Below, piece after piece: positions 11,412 to 22,289 of a stretch of DNA of 43,522 bases. Source of the DNA: Phoronis australis (lineage: Eukaryota > Phoronida > Phoronidae). The number at the start of each line of letters is the position of its first letter. Positions within the stretch are counted from its first letter, which is position 1. The stretch lies in assembly GCA_002633005.1 (NCBI GenBank), contig NMRA01000057.1, positions 2,433 through 45,954 on the forward strand, in the 5' to 3' direction. Made by a program: the position numbers and the translations under genes. The notes under the pieces are model-generated. The model worked only from the letters and a program-made list of their open reading frames with translations. It made no database searches and was not told the origin of the DNA.

Positions 11412-11562
11412 TTCTTATTTCCTCTGTCTTATTTGTGTGCGTCTTGTCATTCGCACGTGCGCGAAGTGAGGTGACCTGTTTCAGCAGTGACTCCACTTCC
11501 GGCAAAGGGAAAAGGATCTACACTATTGCACATGGCCACGACTGGAGAGCGTATTATTATAT
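11412..11562 (+). CDS. Secreted bacterial-type solute-binding protein, exon A (leader and N-terminus)
   Basis: First recognised exon of a gene for an extracellular solute-binding protein of the SBP_bac_3 type (type II periplasmic-binding fold), which in bacteria captures amino acids or polyamines for ABC importers. A classic acceptor (CTTACTTGTATCTTTTCAG) precedes it and GTGAGT follows. The 50 codons encode a hydrophobic stretch (VLISSVLFVCVLSF) that looks like the core of a secretion signal. Next come a cysteine (EVTCFSS) and then GKRIYTIAHGHDW, the first beta-strand of the fold. Incoming phase is 1, outgoing phase 2. No in-frame ATG lies in the exon, so the start codon is on an unlocated upstream exon. 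Family assignment rests on the joined five-exon product; ligand and physiological role are unknown. Confidence 0.75.
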
Positions 11563-11832
11563 GTGAGTACGACAAGTCGTAATCATTGTCAAGTGATGTT
11601 TTCAGACCGACAAATACATGTAAATCCTGTGAACATGTTATTTTTCGAAACCTACTACGATACTTACTGTCAAAATACTGTTACAATTTTAGACATTGCT
11701 TGAAATTTAACATCAAGTCCTAGGGAACGAAAATCCTATGTACTATTTCCTAGAGTTTACTTGGTAATGGCCGTTTGTACGGTGATTTCAGTAATCGAAA
11801 CAGTTTGCAGCATAACTTTTTGTTATTTACAG

Positions 11833-11882
11833 AAACAAAGACGGTATTATCGATGGGTTTCTGCTCGACCTCATCAGAGAAG
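11833..11882 (+). CDS. Solute-binding protein, exon B
   Basis: A 50-nt exon between TTGTTATTTACAG and GTAAGG. Joined in phase with exon A it reads INKDGIIDGFLLDLIRE. This is the hallmark D..G...GF..DL segment that follows the first strand in bacterial solute-binding family 3 proteins. Outgoing phase is 1, matching exon C. Confidence 0.75.
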
Positions 11883-14862
11883 GTAAGGACACTAGTTCAC
11901 TTCGTTAAAATTTCGACTATTTAGAAACGGCTATCGCCAATGCACGCGAGTTTCTCGTATGTATATTGCGAGGGAACTGTTTTTTCAGCCTTCTTATCGT
12001 GGGAGCAAAGTGATGAGAACCGCTTATGTCCTTTTGATATACTCATGTCTGAGATCTTGCAAAAATGCAAATGATACGATTTTTTCATGGACGTCAATGT
12101 CGCCGATATAAGATTGAATGTATCGTGCGCCATGATTGAAGACAGCATAATCACTAGTCGGAAGTATCGAACAGGTAGGGTCAAAATACTTCTGGACGCG
12201 CATTGTCGTATGCGAATTCTTGGTTACGATTATTTTTCGTGTCTGAGTAAGGGTTAAGCTCTGTAGACGCAAATTTCTCGCGACTTAAGGTTTTGTTCTA
12301 CTTGCTTGATTGCTCTGCGTGGTGATAATTCTATGCGAAATTCTTGTGGCTATGGAATGCACAAACGATATAGATGGTCGCATAGAGATTGGTAAATTGG
12401 GGTATCCATTGTTCACTTTGTTTATCTTTGTTGTAATAAAGATAGCGAAAAGCATTTATCGGTAACCGGCTGTTGTGCACCTAAGTTACGGTATCCGTGC
12501 GACCTGTATTGTGAATGTTATATCCAACAAAGACACAACAAAGAAAAATAATAGTTTAGCGGCATGCCGTTCCCTTGTGCCAGACAAAGTGACAGGTACA
12601 CCGGTGGCGATTTTTTCGTGTCCACGTCCGAATTTGCTTTTAATCATTTGAGAGACCAATCCGAATACCGCTGTGCACTGGCAAATTGTTTTTTGTCTTC
12701 ACCTCTGTACAATGTATCTTCGAAGCTTACCAAATGGTTTTCATGAAATTCCACAAATATGTTTTGCATTAAAGGTTCGCCTGTGCTTTTTTATTTTTGG
12801 ATGATTTTGATCAATTTTGCCTAAATTTGTTTCATTTTCGGGCCCGTGTTTTGCCGTCCTCCTCTTTATTTGCCAAGCCGCTCGACGGATTACGCGACTG
12901 TTGTGGCGCCCCCTATTGGCGTTTTCGTTACTTATTGCAGCCTCTGTTGTATTTCCCTTTTTGCATGATTTTTGTGAAATTTTGGCGTATCCTCATCAAT
13001 GTGTCATTGGCTGACCATGACTTTTGGACAACCTAACTACCGCTGTTAACCTTAGTGGCAATTTTATTTTTTTGCATATGCCTCTACTTCCTCAGAGCTC
13101 CTTGTCGGCTTTGATTTAGCGAATAGGTTTATATGGGTTTCGACGCCACCTTTTGGCCATTTTTATTAATCTTGTTTTCTTCGTCTGATATTGCATTTAA
13201 TGAATTTGTCCAGTGAACATCTCTCTGAAACCAATTTTTCTACCTGTGTGGGATGTTGACATAATGCTATTCTTAAATTCGCGACCCGTGTTCTTGAGAT
13301 GTTTAAACACAGCCAATCTACAATACAATCTGTCCATGCTGCCTCCAGTGTTCTAGGAGTTATATTTTGTGTGTGTGTAATGTTCATCAAACTAGATATA
13401 ATTCGATTCACAACAAAGTTTCCTTTATTGATAAACAACTACGTTATTTATTTGCATATTTTTCATTATCATTGTTATTAGTGATATCATCATTTTTACC
13501 GTTGTTATTATGTCCTTCTATGCTCGAGTACATACAGTAGTGACTCGCGTGAATAATGCTAGACTGCACTTGATGACTCTAGTACTCTGGTTAAAGTACA
13601 CTGTATGAATCTAAACTAATTTTTCTTGATATTCGAGGTGTGCTTGAGGCTTTGATGGGATATAAGGGTCATCAAGTGCAGACATGGACTAAAAGCTCAT
13701 ATAAGTAAAAAATGTACTCGGTTACAGAGTGGTATGGAGTTCACTCAAAAGTAGAGCATAAAATGGCAACAATATGATTTCGAGATCGGTTTTGAATACA
13801 TAGATTAAATCCTGACCCTTTCCAGGGAATGCGACAGCTTCGAAGACGGCAAAAGTGAAGAAATTTGACGTAGTAATTCATGAGAGTTTTACTCAAAATA
13901 ATAAATATTTTTCCGCGAGATCACTGTTTAACTTTATTTTTGACAGACCAGAGTCCGGGGGTATTTGCCTTAATACAACATGGGTGTTCCCACGTTCACT
14001 GAAAATGTACGTTTTTAGACAAAGTGTGAAGATATGAAAAGGGTCATTTAAAATCATAACATTGTTGAAATGAAGATTTGGTGTACAGTTGGTTTACATA
14101 CACAGGAACCACAAAACTCTCACAATATTAGAATCTGAATAAACCACTCGGTATCAATGATCTTTTCACCTGCAAATCACTGCAGTTGCATTATTCCTCG
14201 TATGAACCTGAGTAAACTAGACGGGAACGTTCGTATCACCGCACACCGCGTTTAATATAGATGTTTTATTTTTTCATTGACACTTGGGAATGGGGGTATG
14301 TTTTCGTTAAAATTCTTTGTTTCTGCCTAAAGTGTTTTAGGGAATGATATTAAAAACCTGTAGAACACTGTGCGACACCCAATTTTGGGATTACGGGATT
14401 GGGTAACACCACAGCAGCGTAACAAGTTTTGTCCAGTCGGTTATTTTGAGAGCTGCCCTGTCAGTTTGTCAGTGCCTGACATTTATTTCTGAACAATAAT
14501 TAAATCCGACTTGAGCGAAAATGCAAGTGTCTGATAATATGTACGTGCTCATAATTACTTGGCTAAAATTTTATTTAGAAACTGTGTAGTGCTATCACAA
14601 GAACAACTTTCGGTCTTAATTTGCTCATGATCATACCCCTGGAGTGCACTTGACGACAGCTAACAGAAAAAGTATTAAATTTTATCTTTAGCTGGTCCCT
14701 TCCTTTTACATGTACTGTATCTGAGCAACAGAGACCTCATTCAATAGTAGTACATTCGCTCAGTAACATCATTGCGAGGTGTAATATTATACTAATCGCT
14801 TTGTGTATTTGACGCAATGGGTTGTCATAACTGCACAACTGTTCATTTTCACATTACTCTAG
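11883..14862 (+). other. Intron 2 of the solute-binding gene (about 3 kb)
   Basis: It holds a patch of repeats at about 12837-13165 with GGCGCCCCCTATTGGC and CGCCACCTTTTGGCC motifs, related to those near 2.4-3.1 kb. No other supported feature; a CAG acceptor-like site near 13825 is followed by a short frame with no partner. Confidence 0.5.
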
Positions 14863-15126
14863 TTTGTTCCGCTGTCGGCGTTGACTGTCGCACTGTCCGG
14901 GAACCATACCGAAATTGTATCAAGTCGTTGGCGGGCCAACACTCTCGCGCTGGACCAGGACTGATGGACCATTGGTATGACGCGTGTGCAGGATGGTTGG
15001 TCTCTACTACAAGAATGTCGATTTTCTCGTTCTCCGAGAGCTTCGCGAAGGAAGCGCCCTCGAGCTTCTACGTGAAATTCAGTGACAACAGTTTTGACCC
15101 AGCAAAGTACAGCGAATTCAAAATTG
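14863..15126 (+). CDS. Solute-binding protein, exon C (hinge and ligand-pocket region)
   Basis: This 264-nt exon lies between CACATTACTCTAG and GTAAGG and joins in phase on both sides. It encodes VCSAVGVDC (end of the first helix), then GLMDHWYDACAGW followed by LVSTTRMSIFSFSESF. This corresponds to the family signature in which a G..D....G...T..R....FS.PF segment lines the ligand pocket, with the arginine contacting the ligand carboxylate in bacterial relatives. YVKF follows as the first hinge strand. Cysteines in the pairs VCSAVGVDC, YRNC and DACAGW suggest disulfides and an extracellular location. There are no ion-channel segments where a glutamate receptor would have them. Confidence 0.8.
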
Positions 15127-15227
15127 GTAAGGCGACTTGAAACTGATGCTGGGCAAAATTTGTGCACACAATTAAGAATGGTAATCGTTATCATCAATGT
15201 TCTGTGCGTTTTCCATTCAGTCTGATA

Positions 15228-15260
15228 ACATAGGCGGATTTAGAGACGGGGGATATTCTC
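15228..15260. mobile_element. Isolated MITE-like terminus
   Basis: CATAGGCGGATTTAGAGAC resembles the ends of the element at 402-708. No matching opposite end was found nearby, so only a terminus-like patch is claimed. It lies in intron 3. Confidence 0.25.
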
Positions 15261-16567
15261 TAATTATTCAATTGAATAGAATTTTATGGCCGGCAAGCCA
15301 ATTTTAAGGCCTACGACGGCGTTTTCCCCGAAGCCAGTGATAGGCTCCCTTATGACACCTAGATCTGCCAGTGGATACTATCATACTGATGTTTAGACGA
15401 TTCATAAGAATACTATCAGAGGAAGTCCATTTATTTGTTTGCCACGTCAGCCATATTTCCGGACGCCAAAGAAATATGTCCGCCAAGAGACTATTTGGCG
15501 ATTTTTTGTTTAACCAATTTCAATTCAATCCAAGAACGAGGCGCATGTCATGGATTTGAAAAAGCAAAGTGCCTTGAAGAAAGTTGGTGTTTAAACACCA
15601 GAGGTGGTGCACGTTGGTTTTTATATTTTTAGGACATAAAGGTGAATACACGAGAAGCCAATTTTCACTCATACACATGCACTTACAAATGCTCCTCGGT
15701 TTCACTCAAATTTTTCCCAATGAGGTAGATGTACATGTACCATATTTCGCATAGAGGCGCAAATTCACATTCATGCGCATGGGCTCAAATAGTTGTCACA
15801 AAGCATTTTCACAAGTGAATGATCAACTTATTTTTTGCCAATTACTACTGTTTTAATTTCTGTAGTTACAGAAGTATAACTAGACAATCGATTACTTTTG
15901 CACTCACGGGTTCACACCTAGCCACACCTGGGACATTAAGGCAAACGTTATTTGCGCGTATGCTGATTTCAGTGGCACTACGGCACTGGACATAGATTAG
16001 CATGTGACTGTAATTTACACATGCGGAGGAAACGTTCACATAAGAGTAGATATTAGAATACCTGAAGGACAATGAGAGACTTTCAGGAAGTTAGGATGAT
16101 TGATCAGGTGGGCCCAGTGACTCACATCGCCACCTAGTTGAACCAGACGTTATAAATAGTTTGCCTCCGCAACGGGTGGCATAGCGGGGAAACAGATTAA
16201 TATCGTGAAAATACCCTTTTGCAGTGTATGTGATTAAACGTAAAGCATTTTAAACAAAAGTTATGAAATGCCTTCTCTTCATCTAGAGGCCAAGTTGCTA
16301 TTTGAACATCTCCCATCGGTCCCAGAACTTTTGTGGCTCGTCTTATCAAAGGTCACAAGCTCGGTCGGTATTGTATTCACATGCATGATTACAAACGCTA
16401 AGCATGATTATAAGAGGTAAACGTCGCCACTATTAATTTAAATAAGCTACGGTTTGGGGTTCATGATGGGTCCTTCTTTTGTACAACAGTCCCATTTTAT
16501 TGCAGTTGTAAAGAAAAGTACTATTGTAATAAATAAGGGCACACGGATTTGTAAATTTTCTTTTAAA

Positions 16568-16626
16568 TCGGCTTTTTGTAACAAATCGGGCCCAGTATAG
16601 TGAGATCCGATTTGTTACAAAGCCGA
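16568..16626. repeat. Inverted repeat with 20-22 bp arms
   Basis: Arms 16568-16589 and 16607-16626 are complementary (core TTGTAACAAATCGG / CCGATTTGTTACAA) except for two extra T in the left arm, around a 17-base loop. It directly abuts the coding-like fragment that follows, inside intron 3. Confidence 0.75.
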
Positions 16627-16633
16627 ACTTGGT

Positions 16634-16846
16634 ATGCCTTCAAGAATACAGTACAATGTACGTCCGACAGTAGCCAGCTCAGGATTCCTCGCAAGGAACC
16701 ATCCGGTGTACACCCATTGCCAGTTCGAGTGTACTCCCAAGCAAACCGAAGGCCAGCTGGAGGGTACTCACAAGGCCAAAATCATGGGATACTTCCAGAT
16801 CCCCGGCTCGAAGTTGTACTCCCAAGATCAGGTGGGCAATGTATTT
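16634..16846 (+). pseudogene. Orphan coding-like fragment in intron 3
   Basis: The frame from ATG 16634 reads through segments such as ARNHPVYTHCQFECTPKQTE and THKAKIMGYFQIPGSKLYSQ. Its composition and codon choice (many C/G third bases) look coding, unlike the AT-rich surroundings. A GTGGGC donor-like site follows CAG at 16846. The phase does not fit between exons C and D (incoming 1 possible, outgoing 0, but 1 needed), and exons C and D join perfectly without it. It is either an exon of a nested gene or a captured or retrocopied fragment. I do not recognise the protein. Confidence 0.35.
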
Positions 16847-17386
16847 TCACGTCTACTAAGTTGTCGTGCACATGTACGTCCATGGCTGCCGGATGGGTTG
16901 CTCGAGAACAGTGACCGAGGTAGTGGAAGCTGTTAGCGACTGTTGGGAATGGTGAAGCGAACGATGATGAGGATTGCAGCCATTAAGGATCCACACGAGT
17001 ACTGAACCTTGGATGTGTGAAACTAACTTTAATTCGAAAGTGATCTGTAATATAAAACTTTACAATAACTTTCGTAAACCATTAAATGTGATAACAAATT
17101 AAATTACGACGGATTTTAGTTACGACGGAGCATTCTTTCTTTGATTAAGTGGACCACCAGGAACATCTCAGGTACGATCGTAGCCTAATATTTCTCTTCG
17201 CTGTCTGCGCATGTGCGAACTTCAGTGATAGGCATGTCATGTGACTCTCAAACTGGAAAATGATTAGCCGTATGACTGAAGTATATAAAGAAAACAGTCA
17301 TCTCCGAGAGCAAATCCGAGGCCACATAAACATCCGATGATATCCGAATGGGCCTGTACGCATACTCACTTGATCTGTATTCACAG

Positions 17387-17514
17387 GTTTTGTTGATGGT
17401 TGGGTTTACGACGAGAAGTGCCTCTATCGGCTGTACGGCCAGTTACTGCCACAGAATCGAGTTGTACATTACACAACTTCATTGGACCTGCTAAATGACG
17501 TGACTGAGGGAAAG
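17387..17514 (+). CDS. Solute-binding protein, exon D (second lobe)
   Basis: A 128-nt exon between TGTATTCACAG and GTAAGA. Joined to exon C it reads KIGFVDGWVYDEKCL, the G...G....E start of the second domain seen in the bacterial family. It continues into VVHYTTSLDLLNDVTEGK, matching the strand and helix before the second ligand-contact loop. Outgoing phase is 0, matching exon E. Confidence 0.8.
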
Positions 17515-18149
17515 GTAAGACTTGAACAGAATATGAGTATTTTGTCACCGCAGCTGAATTACAGCGGGCGCTTGAAGCAACTACATTTGTCACTGTGTTC
17601 CTTGTCGTTGAATAAGTTAGTCATAGTATACAACTCTGGTAACTATGATAGATGTATAATCGACCTGTGGTATTGTTTTCGCTTAAAGCCTGTCTTGAAC
17701 GGTAGCACGTGTAAAGCAGAGAATGTACGGGTACGAAATTGTTGATTTTATGACACTTCAGCCTCAGTTTTCTATTGCTAAATGTGACATCGTCTACAAC
17801 TCAGGCGCCGATTCTTTGATAACTACAGTACCAAATATTGTTGTTATTTGACTATTTTCAGGATATGTTACAAGTTCAATAAACATTTGCTTTTGTTTTT
17901 ACCTTTGTTATTTCTTTTCAAGTAATAAATCGTTACATTTAAAATTGTTTCTATGACTAAAGAAACTTGTAACCTAACCCACAAGTACATAGTCATATAT
18001 ATACGATGTGTTCCGTCTTCTGAACAGTCTGGGTGAAGGATTTACAAAATCTGCCGAAAATATGAAGGAAACTTAGGAATTCGATTGGTGTAGACATTGA
18101 AGTTGAGTGTCCACAAACAAATATCGAATTACTAGGGCATGACGGAAGT
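17515..18149 (+). other. Intron 4, 5' part
   Basis: No separate feature. An AATAAA is present near 17878, but the in-phase next exon argues against termination here. Confidence 0.35.
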
Positions 18150-18690
18150 CATCTGTCGCTCTCTCTTCATGACGCCAAACAGCTGATGCGAATACAGTAC
18201 ATTCAGCAAAAAGAGACCGCAGCTGATAATTACTTCCACCTTGCCAAGGTGTTCGGTTACTCAGCGATTGAAAGTGGGGCAAGTTATCTTAGAATAACTT
18301 GGGGAAGCAAGTTCGAATAGTTTAAATAGCATCCAGGCAGCCCTCAAACCTAGCGACAACTTGTTGTAGGAGTAACTTTTTCTAGGGCATGTCAGTGTTT
18401 GGACGGCACTACAGCAATTACATGTATCGCCTACATGTATATTTTGTCACATTTCGTCCGTGTTTTCTCACGAGAAAATACCTGCAGTCTTCGTTGTCGT
18501 CTTTTTCATTCTACATGACGTTACGCGGGCATACCCCAATCTTTACAAACCATTTATTACGCCTTGAGTACGAACTGTTTACGAACAAAACTTTCCGAGC
18601 GCATTGCCAAATTCTACGAAAGAAAAGTAGTCTCTCTGTGTGTTTTATTGACTTACATGGCGATTTTCCCTTTCTTTTGCTCCAAAAATC
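18150..18690 (+). repeat. Duplicated segment, blocks A and A2 (copy at 36322-37210)
   Basis: 18150-18411 aligns with about 36322-36551 (shared TCCAGGCAGCCCTC-like and GTCAGTGTTTGGACGGCA). 18412-18690 aligns with about 36951-37210 (shared TTACATGGCGATTTTCCCTT). Order and orientation are the same. The copy carries about 400 extra bases between the blocks. This block lies in intron 4 of the solute-binding gene. Confidence 0.85.
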
Positions 18691-18877
18691 GTACATAATG
18701 ACGCACTATCGCACCATTGCGCTACGAATTATGGGTGCTTCGGTCCACATAGTTCACGGTGTTCGTAAATAGTTCTTTTTCATCGTGGGATCAGCTGTTA
18801 CCCATCAGTAAGCACGGGTACCAGCTCGTACTGTAAAAATACACACCCACAAGAACGTGTACACGCCAACTAACACC

Positions 18878-18880
<3 letters not shown>

Positions 18881-18940
<60 letters not shown>

Positions 18941-18949
18941 ACACACACA
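18881..18949. repeat. AC microsatellite
   Basis: Uninterrupted AC repeats followed by one T-interrupted stretch. The open frames of repeated Cys-Val on the - strand here are artefacts. Confidence 0.97.
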
Positions 18950-19130
18950 GCCTTTTACACACTGGCGTCCGCACAAATGCACGCCCACACGCATATACAC
19001 TGTACATGCGTATACTCATTGGCTTAACGTCTGAAAACGGCATGCTGCTGGTGTTCAATTATAATTGTGGTGTGCAGTTTCTCCTGTGATTGGCTCTTAC
19101 TCATAAAGATTCGACCACTTACATCAACAG

Positions 19131-19382
19131 GTTGCAGCTGCCTACATGGGAGACGATATCTTTGGAATATACACGACTGGTTCTAACGCGAAGTTGAAGC
19201 GAGTAGGAAACCCTAAACATTGCTCAGTTAGAGGTTACGCTATGATGTCACGTAAAGACTCGGACTTTCCGGCGATATGGAACGATGGATTCCAAAAGAT
19301 TGTGTCCAGTGGCGCCTTTAAAAAACTGTGTGATCAAGCAAAGACAATACATAACACAGGTGATTCCTTTAATCTAAATTGA
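19131..19382 (+). CDS. Solute-binding protein, terminal exon E
   Basis: The acceptor TTACATCAACAG precedes it. The exon encodes VAAAYMGDDIFGIYTT (the D/G ligand-contact loop of lobe 2) and HCSVRGYAMMSRKDSDFP (the hinge-return strand with the typical gap before a helix). It then encodes IWNDGFQKIVSSGAFKKLCD, the C-terminal helix pattern of the bacterial family. The frame runs to TGA at 19380-19382. CAG/GTGATT at 19359 is a possible donor with phase 1, but no in-phase continuation was found and an AATAAA follows at 19673. The simplest reading is that this is the last exon, giving about 280 residues plus the missing start. Confidence 0.75.
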   Translation, partial: VAAAYMGDDIFGIYTTGSNAKLKRVGNPKHCSVRGYAMMSRKDSDFPAIWNDGFQKIVSSGAFKKLCDQAKTIHNTGDSFNLN

Positions 19383-19855
19383 AAATGTAAATTGGTTGTT
19401 CCTATGAAATTTGGCCTGAGTCTTGATATTGCATTTTTATGCCTATCGTATATCTGCTGTAACCAAAACTGGCAATGCACTTGTAGACATTTTCAGCAAA
19501 AATAACTTTGGTCCTGTTCTATTATTTTAGATGTGAGGGGATCGATTGACTGCATTTGAGGAGACGTCTTCTTTCAGCCATCTAACATAAACAAGAGCAC
19601 TAAACCAAGAAGGTGTGATATTTAGGTTACGTATTATTAGATTTCTTACTGCTTCATTTAAGTTTAAAGTGTAATAAAAAACTTCAACTCAAATCTTAAT
19701 GAATGATATTTCTCTAACAGGATACACTTTTTCAAAAAACGACTACAGTTTAAGCTTTTTAAGTTGAATATCGACCGATTTTCTGGTGGTACACCGACAA
19801 AATGTTCACAATATATTAAGTTATATTGAGCGTTGTTTAAGTAATAAAATTATTA
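19355..19855 (+). repeat. Duplicated segment, block B (copy at 37208-37680)
   Basis: It covers the end of exon E and its presumed 3' untranslated region. Shared words include CTGTAACCAAAACTGGCAAT and TTTTCAGCAAAAATAAC. In the copy, the block follows A2 directly, so the body of exon E and the AC repeat are missing there. Confidence 0.85.
19673..19678 (+). promoter_or_regulatory. Candidate polyadenylation signal of the solute-binding gene
   Basis: AATAAA about 290 bases after the TGA of exon E. Confidence 0.4.
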
Positions 19856-22289
19856 CCTTAGGATATACCGTTTCACTCAGTAATGAGTGTTGAATGCTTA
19901 AATTAACTTTTGTGATTCTCACCAAAATAGAGCTGCAAAACAAGGCATGTTATTTTTAAATCAGTACAAACACTCCATCTTTGTCTCATGATTCTTTGAA
20001 GTTGGCCATTCAATTTCGTCGGAGATGAGTTCAATCTAACCTATCATGGACTGATATCAAATTGTACTGAAAACAGAACAGTTACATATAGATAATTTAC
20101 GAAGTATCCTAAGGAGTGGCATCCATTTAGATTGATAACACCCGCTCATTGCTGTAAACTGGATAATTTTGGGTTGTGTGGTATAAACTCCATTTACATG
20201 TAGTTCCCTGTTAGATTCTGCTCTCTTATAATTTTGATTTTAACATTATTTATTTTAACATTTTATCGTGTATGAACGTTCTAAAATGCTTATAAATGTA
20301 CGAAATATAAATGGAAGAGCATGGTTTTACTGACAAAGTTTTGTTTGCAAGCCACTACATTTAGGAAATACACGACTGTTGAGTGACAATAATTGCAGAG
20401 AAAACTCGTTTTTTCAAACTCCACTTAGCAGATTTTCTCACAACTTCCGCGTGCTCCATATAACGAGCCCTTTTCATTGAACAAGTGTATCCTATATTTG
20501 AGATGAACTTAGTTTTCACTGTAGAAATCACCCACTGTTTCTTAATTTTTGTCCACCTTTGCCCATATGCTTTTATGAAAATTCTTCGATGTGTGTCACG
20601 GTCATCCAAAAGAGATTGTGTTTGAGGTCGGAGCTCAGATGTTGTTTCCTGCATTGAGATTCAACGGTGGCGTATTTTGTAAATTTTATGCACTGAAGGA
20701 AACAAGTTTGGAGACTCCTGAAATAAAGAAAATGCGTGAGCTTCCAATAAAACTGAATTGTGACACTTGTATTTCGGAAACATTTGGTACACCACTACAT
20801 ATTGATTGCGAAGGCTTCAGTTGAAGAATGGTTATCAGGAAAATTACAACCACATTTGGTATCAAGATAATATACTTTGAGCTGACATTTTTCATTTTAT
20901 TCATCCACATATGATTGTTGAAGCCACAAGACACAAACTTAGCCCACGTTAAAATAATCCCGATGTTCGTTTACGAAATGGTGTATGACATTCCATCCTA
21001 AGGCAGCTACATGTATAAAATTCCGTTCCTTCAGAGAATGTAATGTTTGGACCTTAAACCACTTAGAGAGCTTAAAACCCCCATTTACATTGTTTTGACA
21101 ATTGAATACATTGTCAAGTACATCATTAAGCCTTCCTTTATAGCTTTGAACGTTACAGCCGGTCCCAAAAACGAAAAAATAGGCGACTGAAAAGCGCCTA
21201 ATTGATCTTCATGAACGTGAATGTAACGCATGAACTCACCCAGAGCCAGTGTGTTATGACCACCAAAATGCGAGGTTCTTGTACACGTGTGTGCCATGTC
21301 AGCGCTTCTCTGATGTCCTACAGGAATGCGAAAAGACACCCAACGTGCTCAAATGCGGAGTTATCACAACCGTCAAAAAGGTAGCTCCTCATTATACTTT
21401 TTAGACCACAAACCTCGGGAAAATGAACAGCAACACAATGGACGATGACTTATCCTAAAATTGGTTGTTCCAATTCTACGTAGTATATATATTAACCCAC
21501 AAATATTCGTAATTCTAAGTCATCTAGTGTTTAGGGCAATAAAATCTAGCACAGCTTATTCCAACTCAAATGGGGGCTGGTTTCTGGGCGTGGAAGGAAA
21601 TGATATTTCCTAATGTTTGAGACCATTTTCGGTGCTTCAAGTGACCCACGCCTTGACGATCCATTTCCAGAGACTGCTTTCATGCCAATTACGAGCCGTC
21701 AGCTCTTTCAAAGCCAGAATCTCTTTAAACTGACTCAGGAACAATTTGAGAGCATTTCATAATGGACCAAATCATTTTTTTGCGGAAATCTGGTTTGTGT
21801 GGATGCTGTAGAACAAGCTTCACGTTCCATGTCGAAGACATTTCTTTTAACTAGAAAGTGTTACACGTGCATTTGCATGGCAATCATATTTGACTTTACC
21901 TGGCTGAAATAAGCTGTTCGAATATCGTTACATTTCAAGCCAGTATATGTAGTGAAATAATGTAAAGTTCGTCAAAGTTTGCAATATAGGAACAGTGCGC
22001 CAAAATATCTGCAGACATTCACGTGAAGGTACAAGAGCGCCCCCTTACGAACTTTCTGAGATATTTAGTTAAGTAAGGTTGCAAGTCTTTGAGTAAAAAT
22101 TACCCATGCTGTGTACAGACCAGGCCCTGATATCCTTGTTATGACATATACTGTCGCACTCGAATTATATTGTCTCCACATGGATGATAATTTATGCCGG
22201 CAACATTGACACACATTTTTGGGCAACAATATTTGTTAAGTGTGACAATGGCGTCAACATCGACACATAGATGTATTCTGGCGACAAAA
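19856..22289. other. Flank with no supported gene; absent from the duplicate
   Basis: This 2.4-kb stretch has no counterpart between blocks B and C in the copy. It holds a 57-nt exon-like piece at 21324-21380 (acceptor TCTGATGTCCTACAG, donor AAAAAG/GTAGCT, frame with ECEKTPNVLKCGVITT) whose phase does not join to exon E. A - strand open frame at 20361-20654 has no splice or family support. Confidence 0.4.

Noticed and set aside
18791-19058. Open frames of repeated Cys-Val on the - strand
   Set aside because: They are translations of the AC microsatellite.
11412-19382. Ionotropic glutamate receptor as the identity of the solute-binding gene
   Set aside because: The two lobes are encoded continuously (exon C ends KIG, exon D begins FVDGW) with no room for the channel segments M1-M3.
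21324-21380. 57-nt exon with ECEKTPNVLKCGVITT as a sixth exon of the solute-binding gene
   Set aside because: Its attractive frame needs phase 0 but exon E would donate phase 1. Exon E also has its own stop and a poly(A) signal.
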